Source of the DNA: Candidatus Riflebacteria bacterium HGW-Riflebacteria-1
GTDB taxonomy: Bacteria; Muiribacteriota; Ozemobacteria; Ozemobacterales; Ozemobacteraceae
Length of the DNA stretch: 64,000 bases
Direction: 5' to 3'
Assembly (NCBI GenBank): GCA_002839445.1
Contig: PGYB01000016.1
Location: forward strand, 1-64,000
Part shown: in pieces, positions 16,993 to 25,217 of the stretch
How positions within the stretch are numbered: the first letter of the stretch is position 1
How the letters are laid out: every line of letters starts with the position of its first letter
Made by a program: the position numbers and the translations under genes
The notes under the pieces: generated by a model
The model's database searches: none
What the model was told of the DNA's origin: nothing
The model's input: only the letters and a program-made list of their open reading frames with translations

Positions 16993-18264
16993 TCAGCTTT
17001 TTGTGCTGCGTTGTTTGCGCTTTAACCCAACCGGTTCGAGAGATATCTTGCCCTGATGCAGTCCGGCAATGCCCTCGATTTCGATATTGCCCTTCTGGCA
17101 TGCTTCGCAGGAGCAGCTGGGCCGATAACCGTCGGGCTCGTTATAACAGGTGATAACACCTTCGTAATTGCGGAGAATGGTCTTTTCGTAACCGCTCGAA
17201 ATCAGGTAATTCGGCATGACCGGAATCTTGCCGCCACCACCCGGCGCGTCTACAACATAGGTCGGTACACAGAAACCGCTGGTATGACCGCGCAGAGCTT
17301 CGATTATCTCGATACCTTTGGCTACAGGCGTTCGGAAATGCGACAGGCCGTAAGACAGGTCGCATTGATAGATGTAGTAAGGTCTTACCCTGATTTTTGC
17401 GAGCTCATGTACCAGGTTTTTCATAACATGTACACAGTCGTTAACTCCGGCAAGCAGCACCGACTGATTGCCGATCGGAATGCCGGCCATGCTGATCAGA
17501 TCGCAGGCGCGCGCGGCGTCAGTGGTGATTTCCCTGGGGTGGTTGTAGTGCGTGTTGAGCCAGACTGGATGATACTTCTTGAGCATGTCGCAAAGCTCAG
17601 GAGTTATGCGTTGCGGCAATACCACCGGGGTTCTTGTACCGATTCTGATGATTTCAACGTGTGGTATTGCCCGCAGTTTCTGCAGTATGCCTTCGAGTTT
17701 GCCATCGGCAAGCAACAGCGGATCGCCGCCAGAAACGACGATATCGCGAACTTCCTTGTGTTTGGAAATATACTCGATGGCCTTGTCGATATTGCTCGAC
17801 GGCATCGCAGTGTCTTTTTGTCCAGCGAAACGGCGTCGTGTGCAATGTCGGCAGTACATTGAGCACTGATCGGTGACCAGTAGCAGTACACGATCGGGGT
17901 AGCGGTGGGTTAGTCCGGGGACCGGCGAATCGCCATCTTCGTGCAGTGGGTCTTCGAGGTCAGCCGGTGACCGGTACAGCTCGTAGCCGGTGGGAATCGC
18001 CTGTTTACGCACCGGATCATTCGGATTGTCCAGATCGATGAGCGTCAGGTAATAGGGAGTGATCGCCATGCGCAGCGTGACGAGGCAGTCCTTTATTCCT
18101 TCTACCTCCTTACCGGTGAGCTTAACATGCCTGCTGAGTTCCTCGACGGTTTCGATGCGGTTTCTTACCTGCCATTTCCAATCGTTCCAGTCAGCGTCGC
18201 TGACTTCTGGAAACAATTTGCGACGACGTTGCAGATGTTCATCTCTAGTGTATTTGCTGTTCAA
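16993..18264 (-). CDS. kamA: lysine 2,3-aminomutase (KamA)
   Basis: Radical SAM and PLP enzyme that converts L-lysine to L-beta-lysine, the first step of the pathway. 423 residues. The cluster motif CSMYCRHC uses Cys134, Cys138 and Cys141. PLP lysine is Lys346 in APGGGGKIPVMPNY. Asp302 and Asp339 correspond, at a constant offset of 9, to the two Asp residues that hold the substrate epsilon-amino group in the Clostridium enzyme, which supports lysine over arginine or glutamate as substrate. The C-terminal CSCEAC fits the zinc site. The start is a TTG with AGGAA 7 bases upstream. Confidence 0.97.
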   Translation of the reverse strand: MNSKYTRDEHLQRRRKLFPEVSDADWNDWKWQVRNRIETVEELSRHVKLTGKEVEGIKDCLVTLRMAITPYYLTLIDLDNPNDPVRKQAIPTGYELYRSPADLEDPLHEDGDSPVPGLTHRYPDRVLLLVTDQCSMYCRHCTRRRFAGQKDTAMPSSNIDKAIEYISKHKEVRDIVVSGGDPLLLADGKLEGILQKLRAIPHVEIIRIGTRTPVVLPQRITPELCDMLKKYHPVWLNTHYNHPREITTDAARACDLISMAGIPIGNQSVLLAGVNDCVHVMKNLVHELAKIRVRPYYIYQCDLSYGLSHFRTPVAKGIEIIEALRGHTSGFCVPTYVVDAPGGGGKIPVMPNYLISSGYEKTILRNYEGVITCYNEPDGYRPSCSCEACQKGNIEIEGIAGLHQGKISLEPVGLKRKQRSTKS

Positions 18265-18298
18265 AGCAGGTTCCTTTCTCTGTGGGCGCGTATCTACC

Positions 18299-19336
18299 TC
18301 AGCAGAACATTTCTTCGAAAAGCTTGCGCAGTTTTGGGCTTTCGCGCATCAGCTGCAGCGCAATAGCGGCATGACCTTTTGAATAGCCGTTTCCGATGAT
18401 CATGTTAACATCTTTGCCAACGCCTTCGGCGCCAAGAGCGGCCTGGGTAAAGCTGGTGGCCATGCTGAAGAAGTATACGGTTCCGCCGTCTTTGCAGGCC
18501 AGAATGCTTGCCATTTCGGTGTTGGGTATGTTTACGCAGTTAATAACGAGATCGGCGAGCTTGCCGTCGGTATGTTCCATGATCTTGTTGTACATGCCGA
18601 CTGCATCAGTTGCATCTGCTGCGAAATAAGCATCAGCCAGGTCAAGGCTTTTGGCACGTTCGGTGCTCTTGGGGCTACCACCGACGCAGATAATTTTGCC
18701 AGTTACGCCGGCGCGTTTTTTCGCTTCATAGAGGCAGAGCATGCCTGATTTTCCGCCGCCACCGATTACGACAACGGTGTCGCCGGGGCGAACGAGCTTG
18801 GCAGCCTGTGCCGGTGCGCCGGCAACGTCAAGCACTGACAACGCGAGATTTTCGGGCATATCAGTCGGCAATACGGCATAAATGCCGCTTTCAAACAGGA
18901 TGGCCTGACCCTTGATGTCGACCTGGTCAATGTCGGGTCTGACTTCGAGAATTTCTTCGATTACCAGAGGAGTCAGCGAGAGCGAAACCAGGGTGGCTAT
19001 TTTGTCGCCGACCTTCAGGTCGGTTTTGCCTTTGAGGGCTGGTCCGATCTCTTTAATAGTGCCAATAAGCATTCCGCCAGAGCCGGTGACCGGGTTCTTA
19101 TGCTTGCCCTGTTTGGCAACGAGGCCCTTCATGATCTTCTTGATTTCTTCGATATCGCCTTTGGCCTGCTTCTCGATCTGGGTGAAGCTGGCAGAATCAA
19201 CATTCAGGGTCTGTACGTCAATGAGAATCTCATTGTCATAAATTTCCATGCTGTTGTCGATTTTGTCTGCGGGCTGCGGCAGCACGCCTTTGGGTTCAAT
19301 AACTCGGTGCGTTCCGTAGGGGCAACCTTTTTTCAC
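18299..19336 (-). CDS. kdd: L-erythro-3,5-diaminohexanoate dehydrogenase (Kdd)
   Basis: NAD(P)-dependent oxidative deamination of 3,5-diaminohexanoate to 5-amino-3-oxohexanoate. The mature frame begins KKGCPYGTHRVIEPKG, the family N-terminus. The Rossmann motif VVVIGGGGKSGMLCL is near residue 185. The start is chosen as GTG 19336 because AAGGAG lies 8 bases upstream; the ATG at 19342 is only 2 bases from it, and the still longer frame to 19402 has no site. Lies 34 bases before kamA and about 93 bases after atoA. In that gap TATACC-AAT-GGTATA at 19395-19409 may be an operator or a second promoter for the kdd-kamABC part. Confidence 0.95.
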   Translation of the reverse strand: MKKGCPYGTHRVIEPKGVLPQPADKIDNSMEIYDNEILIDVQTLNVDSASFTQIEKQAKGDIEEIKKIMKGLVAKQGKHKNPVTGSGGMLIGTIKEIGPALKGKTDLKVGDKIATLVSLSLTPLVIEEILEVRPDIDQVDIKGQAILFESGIYAVLPTDMPENLALSVLDVAGAPAQAAKLVRPGDTVVVIGGGGKSGMLCLYEAKKRAGVTGKIICVGGSPKSTERAKSLDLADAYFAADATDAVGMYNKIMEHTDGKLADLVINCVNIPNTEMASILACKDGGTVYFFSMATSFTQAALGAEGVGKDVNMIIGNGYSKGHAAIALQLMRESPKLRKLFEEMFC

Positions 19337-19429
19337 GATCATTTCTCCTTGCGTATTTGATAAAAAGTTAGTGTGAACTTTCTCTGAGTGACAATATACC
19401 AATGGTATAGAATAAAATAAAGCTTTGCG

Positions 19430-20095
19430 TTACACTTCCATCGTTTTCAGGTTTTCTGACACGATAAAATCTGCGTCGGTATTAGCACGTATTTCATCGA
19501 CAGAGCTGTCTTTGTTGATTTCAATCAACGCCAGACCGCCCGGAGTAACACGAAAAACCGCGAGTTCGCTGACAATCATATTAACGACGTGCCTGGCAGT
19601 CAGCGGCAGCGCGCACTTTTTGAGTATCTTGGGCTTGCCCCGCTCGGTATGCAGAGTTGACACAATGACGTTTTTCGCGCCAACCACGAGATCCATCGCG
19701 CCGCCCATTCCGGGGACCTTTTTGCCGGGAATAATCCAGCTGGCGAGACTGCCTTCCTGATCGACTTCGAGCGCGCCCAGGACCGTGTATTCGACATGTT
19801 TGCCGCGGATCAGCGCGAATGACATGGCGGTATCAAAATAGCAACCGTAGGGCAGCGCAGTTACCAGAGCCCCGCCGGCGTTGGTAACATCGGGGTTTTC
19901 TTTCCCGGGCAGCGGTGCCGGGCCCATTCCGATAATACCGTTTTCAGACTGAAAAATTACGTTAATTCCCTCGGGAATATGGTTCGCAATCAGCGTCGGC
20001 AGGCCTATTCCGAGGTTGACGAGCTGATTGTTTTTGAATTCGCGGGCGATGCGCCGTGCGATAATGGTTTTAGCGAGATTGACATCTTCTATCAT
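19430..20095 (-). CDS. atoA: acetoacetate CoA-transferase, beta subunit (AtoA-like)
   Basis: B subunit of a class I CoA transferase. 221 residues, typical. The catalytic glutamate that forms the CoA thioester is Glu51 in QSENGIIGMGP. Also visible are NLGIGLPTLIANHIP near residue 27 and GGAMDLVVGAKNVIV near 132. In lysine-fermenting bacteria the neighbouring enzyme moves CoA from butyryl-CoA to the acetoacetate released by Kce. It starts 17 bases after atoD with CAGGGAGAAAACC before the ATG. Similar proteins include 3-oxoacid and glutaconate-type transferases; the substrate is inferred from the cluster. Confidence 0.93.
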   Translation of the reverse strand: MIEDVNLAKTIIARRIAREFKNNQLVNLGIGLPTLIANHIPEGINVIFQSENGIIGMGPAPLPGKENPDVTNAGGALVTALPYGCYFDTAMSFALIRGKHVEYTVLGALEVDQEGSLASWIIPGKKVPGMGGAMDLVVGAKNVIVSTLHTERGKPKILKKCALPLTARHVVNMIVSELAVFRVTPGGLALIEINKDSSVDEIRANTDADFIVSENLKTMEV

Positions 20096-20112
20096 GGTTT
20101 TCTCCCTGTTTG

Positions 20113-20772
20113 TCAGCTTTTTGCCGGCGCAAAAATGTGGGTTACCAGCGGCGATGGCGTCATGACCAGTTCAGGCTGAATTTCGCCGATTTCCACGAGT
20201 TTCTGCGCTTCAACAACCACGACGTCAGCGGCCATTGCCATGATCGGGTTAAAGTTGCGTGTCGTTCCGTTGTATACAACGTTGCCGGCCTTATCGACAA
20301 TGCTGCCGCCGATAAGGGCAAGTTCGGCGCGAAGCGGCAATTCGAGCAGATAGTCAATGCCTTCGACAGTGAGCTTCTGTTTGCCTTCTTCGACCATGGT
20401 CCCGACTCCGGTAGGCGTGAGAACACCGCCAAGCCCGGCGCCGGCGCATCTGATGCGCTCGACCAGTGTGCCCTGTGGAACGAGATCGACCTTGAGGGTG
20501 CCGTCGACCATCTGTTTGCCGGTTTCGGCATTAGTGCCGATGTGCGAGGTTATGACGCGGGCAACCTGTTTAGCTGCGATCAGGCGGCCAAGTCCCTTGT
20601 CGGTGAACGAGGTGTCATTACATATGATTGTCAGGTTTTTTGAGCCCTTTTCGAGAATAACATCGACAAGCGTTTCGGGGGTGCCGCAGCCTAAAAAACC
20701 GCCTATCATGATAGTCATGTTGTCTTTGATCAGATCAGCAAAATCTTTTCTGCTTATTATCTTATGAAACAT
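20113..20772 (-). CDS. atoD: acetoacetate CoA-transferase, alpha subunit (AtoD-like)
   Basis: A subunit of the same CoA transferase, 219 residues. The N-terminal glycine-rich motif MIGGFLGCGTPETLVD (about 22-37) is characteristic, followed by CNDTSFTDKGLGRLI and HIGTNAETGKQM. The C-terminal VVEAQKLVEIGEI is the usual family ending. Placed between kce and atoA on the minus strand, 37 bases after kce. With AtoA it should form a heterotetramer in the cytosol that recycles acetoacetate into the butyrate branch of lysine fermentation. Confidence 0.93.
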   Translation of the reverse strand: MFHKIISRKDFADLIKDNMTIMIGGFLGCGTPETLVDVILEKGSKNLTIICNDTSFTDKGLGRLIAAKQVARVITSHIGTNAETGKQMVDGTLKVDLVPQGTLVERIRCAGAGLGGVLTPTGVGTMVEEGKQKLTVEGIDYLLELPLRAELALIGGSIVDKAGNVVYNGTTRNFNPIMAMAADVVVVEAQKLVEIGEIQPELVMTPSPLVTHIFAPAKS

Positions 20773-20809
20773 CGATCAAACCTTTCATTGGTAGTTTGGA
20801 AAGAAACCG

Positions 20810-21634
20810 TCAGCGGGCTGGCAGTCCCAGTATTGCGCGAGCTTCGGCGGGTGTGGCAATTTCGCGGCCGAGCTCAGTGGCGATGCGCACTGCCTTGGCG
20901 ACCAGTTCGCCGTTAGATTTTGCCTGTACACCTCTGGATAGATAAGTGTTGTCTTCAAAGCCGACGCGAACATGGCCGCCGGCAACAATAGATGCTGCAG
21001 CCATCTGAAAAGCGGCTCTACCCATTCCCGAAACCGTAAAAGAGCTGCCGGCCGGAATGCTGCCCTGCATGAACACGAGATCGCGCATGGTGGCGCTGAT
21101 GCCGCCAGTGACACCGAGAACGAAGTTGAAATGCATCGGCGTCTTGATAAAGCCTTTGCTCTGCAGTCTGATGGCGGTGTCGATCATGCCTTTGTCGAAG
21201 ACTTCGACTTCGGGCTTAACGCCAAGCTCAATCATTTTCTGGCCGAACGCGATAATGGTGTTTTCGGAGTTGACGAAAATGTCGTCTTTGCCGAAGTTCA
21301 CAGTGCCACAGTCGAGAGTAGCCATTTCAGGCTGCAGGGTGACGGGCTGCAGGCGCTCCTCGTTTGACATGCCGACGGCGCCGCCGGTTGACGGCTGAAT
21401 GATGATATCGGGGCAGCATTTGCGTATGGCATCCATGGCCAGCTTAAAACGGGCAGCACTCTGAGTCGGAGTGCCGTCATCTTCGCGCACGTGCAGGTGG
21501 ATTATAGCGGCACCGGCATCAGCAGCAGATTTGGCTTCGCGCGCGATTTCCTCAATCGTGTAGGGAACCGCCGGGTTATTTTCCTTGGTTACTTCGGCGC
21601 CGCAGATGGCAGCTGTGATAATCAGTTTGCTCAT
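20810..21634 (-). CDS. kce: 3-keto-5-aminohexanoate cleavage enzyme (Kce)
   Basis: Zinc-dependent Claisen-type cleavage of 5-amino-3-oxohexanoate with acetyl-CoA to give 3-aminobutyryl-CoA and acetoacetate. 274 residues, a DUF849/BKACE TIM barrel. Metal-ligand histidines are visible in IIHLHVREDDG near residue 45, and GGHVRVGFEDNTYL near 219 is the conserved C-terminal signature. GEVTKENNP-type N-terminus reads GAEVTKENNPAVPYT. GAGGTG precedes the ATG. It lies 10 bases after kat, so these two are clearly coupled. Confidence 0.96.
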   Translation of the reverse strand: MSKLIITAAICGAEVTKENNPAVPYTIEEIAREAKSAADAGAAIIHLHVREDDGTPTQSAARFKLAMDAIRKCCPDIIIQPSTGGAVGMSNEERLQPVTLQPEMATLDCGTVNFGKDDIFVNSENTIIAFGQKMIELGVKPEVEVFDKGMIDTAIRLQSKGFIKTPMHFNFVLGVTGGISATMRDLVFMQGSIPAGSSFTVSGMGRAAFQMAAASIVAGGHVRVGFEDNTYLSRGVQAKSNGELVAKAVRIATELGREIATPAEARAILGLPAR

Positions 21635-21644
21635 GTTTTACACC

Positions 21645-22898
21645 TCAATATTTTTTCGTGTCAATGTAGGAAAGAGCCTGGTCTATTGATTCAAGCGTGT
21701 ATTTAAGGTCTTCGTCGGTATGGCGGTAGCAGATGTAGCCGTGGTGATACGGCTGCAGAAAGACTTTGCGCCTGATCAGCTGTGTGTAAAAATCCTTGCG
21801 CATTTCTTTATAGGTTTTGGCGGCATTCTTTTTGAAAGTGACGAACGGCATTTCGGGAACCGGCGAAAGCTCAGTTTCTACATGGTGTTTCGCGGTAATT
21901 TTAGCGAGTTCGGCATTGAACCACTGGCCTTTCTTTTTGATCACGTCGAGCACCTTGTCGCGTTCGAGTATTTCGAGGGTTTTGAGTGCTGCTGCGAACT
22001 CCAGGCTGTTCGGAAAGAAGGTCGACGAAATGAAAACTTCTTTTTCGACTTTCTTCATGAACTGCGTTTTGCCGACGCACGCGCCGATCGGGTAACCATT
22101 GGCGAGGGCTTTGCCAAAAGTGGCGAGGTCCGGGGTGACGCCGAGCAGAGTCTGTGCGCCGCCCATGTTTACTCTGAAGCCGGTGCGGATTTCGTCGAAT
22201 ATCAGCACAGCGCCGTATTGGTCAGCCAGTTTTCTGACGCCTTCAAGAAAGCCGGGTTTCGGGTAAGAGCACTGTTCGGCCAGCGGGTGACCGATTGGCG
22301 TGATGATGATGGCGGCGACATCACTGCCATGCTGCTTGAGCAGGTCTTCGAGCTGGTCGAGGTGATTGTAATGAAATTCGAACACGTCTTCATAGAGTTT
22401 AGCCGGAACTCCGCCTTTTACTTCGACGCACCAGTCGTGCCAGCCGTGATAACCGCAGCGAATGATTTTGTTGCGACCAGTGTAACCGCGGGCTATTCTT
22501 GTAGCCAGCGTGGTAGCGTCAGAACCGGTTTTTACAAAAACCGCCATTTCGGCGCATTTGATCAATGATTTGATTTTTTCTGCCAGCTTGTTCTGAATCG
22601 ACTGCGTCAGCGAAAAACAGAAACCCTTTGATCTGATCTGTTCTATCGCTGCGTTGTCGACCTCTTCTTCGCGGTGACCGATGATGATCGGGCCGTAGGC
22701 GCAGAGATAATCGAGATATTCGTTGCCGTCGATATCGGTGATCCGTCCGCCTTTGCCATGTTCAAAATATATCGGGTACTCGCCTTCGACAAAATTGTAA
22801 GGTCTTCTTATGCCGAGAACTCCACCTGGAGTGCAGGTTTTCCCGCGTTCAAATTCTTTGAAGCTCTTGCTTAGGTTCAGTTTTGGTGCGTCGTACAT
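21645..22898 (-). CDS. kat: class III aminotransferase, probable 3-aminobutyryl-CoA transaminase (Kat)
   Basis: PLP-dependent class III transaminase, 417 residues, close in style to glutamate-1-semialdehyde aminotransferases. The PLP lysine is Lys263 in TFGKALANGYPIG and the pyridine-nitrogen aspartate is Asp235 in LIFDEIRTGF. First gene of the lysine operon, with AGGAGG 6-7 bases before the ATG and 10 bases ahead of kce. The 3-aminobutyryl-CoA ammonia-lyase (Kal) of clostridia is not present in this window. In Candidatus Cloacamonas a transaminase gene (Kat) replaces Kal and converts 3-aminobutyryl-CoA plus 2-oxoglutarate to acetoacetyl-CoA plus glutamate. The assignment here is by position and family; biochemical specificity is inferred. 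Confidence 0.82.
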   Translation of the reverse strand: MYDAPKLNLSKSFKEFERGKTCTPGGVLGIRRPYNFVEGEYPIYFEHGKGGRITDIDGNEYLDYLCAYGPIIIGHREEEVDNAAIEQIRSKGFCFSLTQSIQNKLAEKIKSLIKCAEMAVFVKTGSDATTLATRIARGYTGRNKIIRCGYHGWHDWCVEVKGGVPAKLYEDVFEFHYNHLDQLEDLLKQHGSDVAAIIITPIGHPLAEQCSYPKPGFLEGVRKLADQYGAVLIFDEIRTGFRVNMGGAQTLLGVTPDLATFGKALANGYPIGACVGKTQFMKKVEKEVFISSTFFPNSLEFAAALKTLEILERDKVLDVIKKKGQWFNAELAKITAKHHVETELSPVPEMPFVTFKKNAAKTYKEMRKDFYTQLIRRKVFLQPYHHGYICYRHTDEDLKYTLESIDQALSYIDTKKY

Positions 22899-23282
22899 TT
22901 CATTCCTCCTGAGGTATTCTTTGCAAAATGTCTGTAGTAGAGTCTGTTGTTATAAGTGTTCTTCTGACAACGTAGCTGCGTGCCAATGTGGGTTGGCGCG
23001 TCTGGGAAGCGCTTTTAGCCGTCACATTCCTATCTGAAGCTTGATGTGCGTTGTGTGATCGTGTTGGCGCAGCGCTTTGCGCAGAGCTGCAACAATGCGT
23101 CTTGTGGAGTCGAAAGATAACGTGTCTGATAGCACCCGGCAGTGGGCATAGTGCTGCTGCAGGGTTGAACTTGCCAGGCATCGAAATTGCCGTGTGAGCG
23201 TGCTTGATGCGGTACAATTCAATCACTCCAGAACAAGAGATCTTTATGCAGCAAGTCTATCATAATAAGCAAATAACTGCCG
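22899..23282. other. leader region of the lysine operon
   Basis: About 380 bases between the kat start and the terminator of the acidic protein gene. Open frames here lack codon structure and a ribosome-binding site. It should contain the promoter and leader of the kat-kamC operon, but no lysine or cobalamin riboswitch core could be recognised. Confidence 0.35.
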
Positions 23283-23283
23283 C

Positions 23284-23319
23284 AAAAAAAACCGCCCGAT
23301 ATAACGGGCGGTTTTTTTT
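23284..23319. terminator. bidirectional rho-independent terminator
   Basis: Perfect 8-base stem ACCGCCCG/CGGGCGGT with a 6-base loop, flanked by seven A on the left and eight T on the right, so it can work on both strands. It lies 17 bases past the stop of the minus-strand acidic protein gene, which it most likely ends. Confidence 0.9.
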
Positions 23320-23336
23320 GCTGGAAAATCAGGTGA

Positions 23337-23804
23337 TTATTCTTCTTCCGAGTCTTCTTCGGGTTCTTCGGTTTCACCAGAACCTTCTTCGGGTTCATCT
23401 TTGTCTTTTTCTTTGTCGCCGGAGTCGTCTTCAGAAGGCTCTTCATCTGCTGGTTCTGGTTCAGGAGCGGGTTCTTTGTATGCCGGCTCAGAACCTGCAC
23501 CCTGTTTTACTCTTGACCAGGTGTCGGCAGTAACGTCTTTGCCACTGATTGAGCCTTCGATTTTTACATCGTTGTTTTCATACTGTGTCGCAATTGCCTG
23601 ACCATTTTCATCCATGACAAGGTTGTAGATGACCGGTGCGCCTGAGCTGTCTCGATTGCTTGTTTCGATGGTCGCACTGACAATCGCCCTGTTAGCATCT
23701 CTGGTGACTGTTATGAAACCTGAAACCGTCGCGGCTGAGAGGACACCGCCGGCCAGAACCAGAGCGATAATGCACAGAACCAGTGCTGCAGTTTTTGAAT
23801 TCAT
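23337..23804 (-). CDS. secreted protein with highly acidic Glu/Pro/Asp tail
   Basis: 155 residues. A signal peptide (residues 1-24, hydrophobic core LVLCIIALVLAGGVL, cleavage likely after SAA) precedes a small beta-rich part (about 25-100) with FITVTRDANRAIVSATIETS. The last 50 residues are almost only Glu, Asp, Pro, Gly, Ser and Lys. No family recognised. GGGAG lies 6 bases before the ATG and a strong terminator follows. An acidic tail of this sort may bind cations or keep the protein soluble outside the cell; that is speculation. Confidence 0.7.
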   Translation of the reverse strand: MNSKTAALVLCIIALVLAGGVLSAATVSGFITVTRDANRAIVSATIETSNRDSSGAPVIYNLVMDENGQAIATQYENNDVKIEGSISGKDVTADTWSRVKQGAGSEPAYKEPAPEPEPADEEPSEDDSGDKEKDKDEPEEGSGETEEPEEDSEEE

Positions 23805-23843
23805 TGATTACTCCCTTTTGTACACATAAATACAACTTATACC

Positions 23844-24115
23844 CTAGTCTGAGTATACATCATAACTGTCAAGATTGTCATTTTCATCGTCAAAATTTTC
23901 GCGGCGCACTCGTTTTGGCTTTTTTGCTTTGCTTTCTCCCTTAACGCATTCAAAATTGTTAAAATCCTCAATGAACTTTTTTGGACCGGACTTATAGGAC
24001 TTCTGATTTTTCACCGTGCAATTGGTCTCCTTCGGGCACTTAGCCGGGCTGCTGCAAGTACAGACTCCATTATACTGATGCCATAATTGCCGAAGAGTGT
24101 CAAAGGTTTGTGCGG
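23844..24115 (-). pseudogene. coding-like open stretch without a start, possible gene remnant
   Basis: On the minus strand an open frame of about 90 codons runs from after a TAA near 24117 to a TAG at 23844-23846. It reads like protein rather than noise: a Cys cluster (CTCSSPAKCPKETNC), then KFIEDFNNFECVKG and a basic stretch KAKKPKRVRREN before an acidic end. No ATG is in frame; the only candidate is GTG at 24014 with AAGGAG 12 bases upstream, which would give 54 residues and drop the cysteines. It could be the end of a broken gene with a zinc-binding C-terminus, or a small gene with an unusual start. Confidence 0.35.
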
Positions 24116-24239
24116 TTCTTTATAAGCGATTTAGCTTTAATCCGGCAGATTGCCGGCAGCGGTTTGGAAAAATCTGCTGCAAGCTTGCAGTCGCAACAAA
24201 TTTGGCGATTTTTTGCTGCCTTGTGCTGTACAGCGCGAG

Positions 24240-25217
24240 TTATGGGCGTTCAGCAATGAAAACGGCTCTTACCGGCGCCGGGTGCCCCTCGATGGTAAGA
24301 TCGCTGCAGACCGGATCAAGGCATGCTGCAAATGACTCGCCAGGCATCCATTCAGTTCTGCGCTGCTCTTCGACTGTTGTTTTGCAGACATCGACAGCTT
24401 TTGCGTTGGCGAACCCGGCCTTGTTGAGCCAGGCAAGCATTGCCTGAACAGAGGGAATAAACCAGACATTGTTCATTCTGGCGTAACGGTCAGGTGGCAC
24501 CAGAACGCTGTTCTGGTCGCCTTCGATTACCAGGGTTTCGAGAATCAGTTCGCCGTTTTTGCGCAGCAGTAGGCGCAGGCTTTTTAGAAAATCGAATGGT
24601 GAGCGGCGGTGATAAAAGACGCCCATCGAAAAGACCGTGTCGAAGCACTGCATTTCTTCTGGCATTTGCTCAAAGCCGATTGGCAGCATAAAGGCGGTGT
24701 TCTGTCGGCAATAGTGGTTTATCGCGGTAAACTGGGCAAGAAACAGCAGCGAAGGGTCGATGCCAACCGCTATGCTGGCGCCGGCTCCCGCCATGCGCAA
24801 GAGATAATAGCCGTTGCCGCAGCCGACATCAAGAACTCGACGGCCTTTCAGGTCGGCAATATGCGGAGCTACTCGCGCCCACTTAAGGTCAGAGCGCCAT
24901 TCACTGTCGATCTTTATTCCGTGCAGGTTGAACGGCCCTTTGCGCCACGGGCTCAACTGCATGAGGGTTTCTTTCAGCTGTGAAACAGGTTTTGCATCAG
25001 CCGGTAGCACTGTGCCGGCGGTAACCTCTGGTTTATCGAGGCTGCAGTAATCGCAGGAGATTTCTGGAAGCGCGGCCAGTGCCGCGAGCCAGGCGGGCAG
25101 GTTGCCGTCGCGTTTTGTCAGTGCGCGCTCAATTTCGGCGCTGAGCTGCGCTTGCCAGTTCCCCAGCCCGGCGCGGTTAAGTGCCTGATAAAAGGGATCG
25201 AAATCAAATTCGCTCAT
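24240..25217 (-). CDS. cmoB: tRNA U34 carboxymethyltransferase CmoB
   Basis: Transfers the carboxymethyl group of carboxy-SAM to 5-hydroxyuridine at tRNA wobble position 34, giving cmo5U. 325 residues, the usual length. The SAM-binding motif RVLDVGCGNGYYLLRMAGAGA is near residue 127 (shown in parts VLDVGCGNGYY and RMAGAGA). Other family stretches are WRKGPFNLHGIKIDSEWRSD, FSMGVFYHRRSPFDFL and LVIEGDQNSVLVPPDRYARM. The ATG at 25217 overlaps the cmoA stop (TGATG), indicating translational coupling. Expands decoding of codons ending in G, U or C by cmo5U tRNAs. Confidence 0.96.
   Translation of the reverse strand: MSEFDFDPFYQALNRAGLGNWQAQLSAEIERALTKRDGNLPAWLAALAALPEISCDYCSLDKPEVTAGTVLPADAKPVSQLKETLMQLSPWRKGPFNLHGIKIDSEWRSDLKWARVAPHIADLKGRRVLDVGCGNGYYLLRMAGAGASIAVGIDPSLLFLAQFTAINHYCRQNTAFMLPIGFEQMPEEMQCFDTVFSMGVFYHRRSPFDFLKSLRLLLRKNGELILETLVIEGDQNSVLVPPDRYARMNNVWFIPSVQAMLAWLNKAGFANAKAVDVCKTTVEEQRRTEWMPGESFAACLDPVCSDLTIEGHPAPVRAVFIAERP

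Noticed and set aside
17056..17862. 268-residue frame on the plus strand
   Set aside because: Antisense to kamA; the kamA motifs settle the coding strand.
21720..22568. 282-residue frame on the plus strand
   Set aside because: Antisense to the kat aminotransferase; no family features.
22900..23226. 108-residue frame on the minus strand upstream of kat
   Set aside because: Random-looking composition, no ribosome-binding site; more likely the operon leader.
22899..23282. cobalamin or lysine riboswitch before the lysine operon
   Set aside because: A GCCCACTGCCGGG stretch on the minus strand recalled part of the B12 box, but the other conserved elements could not be found.
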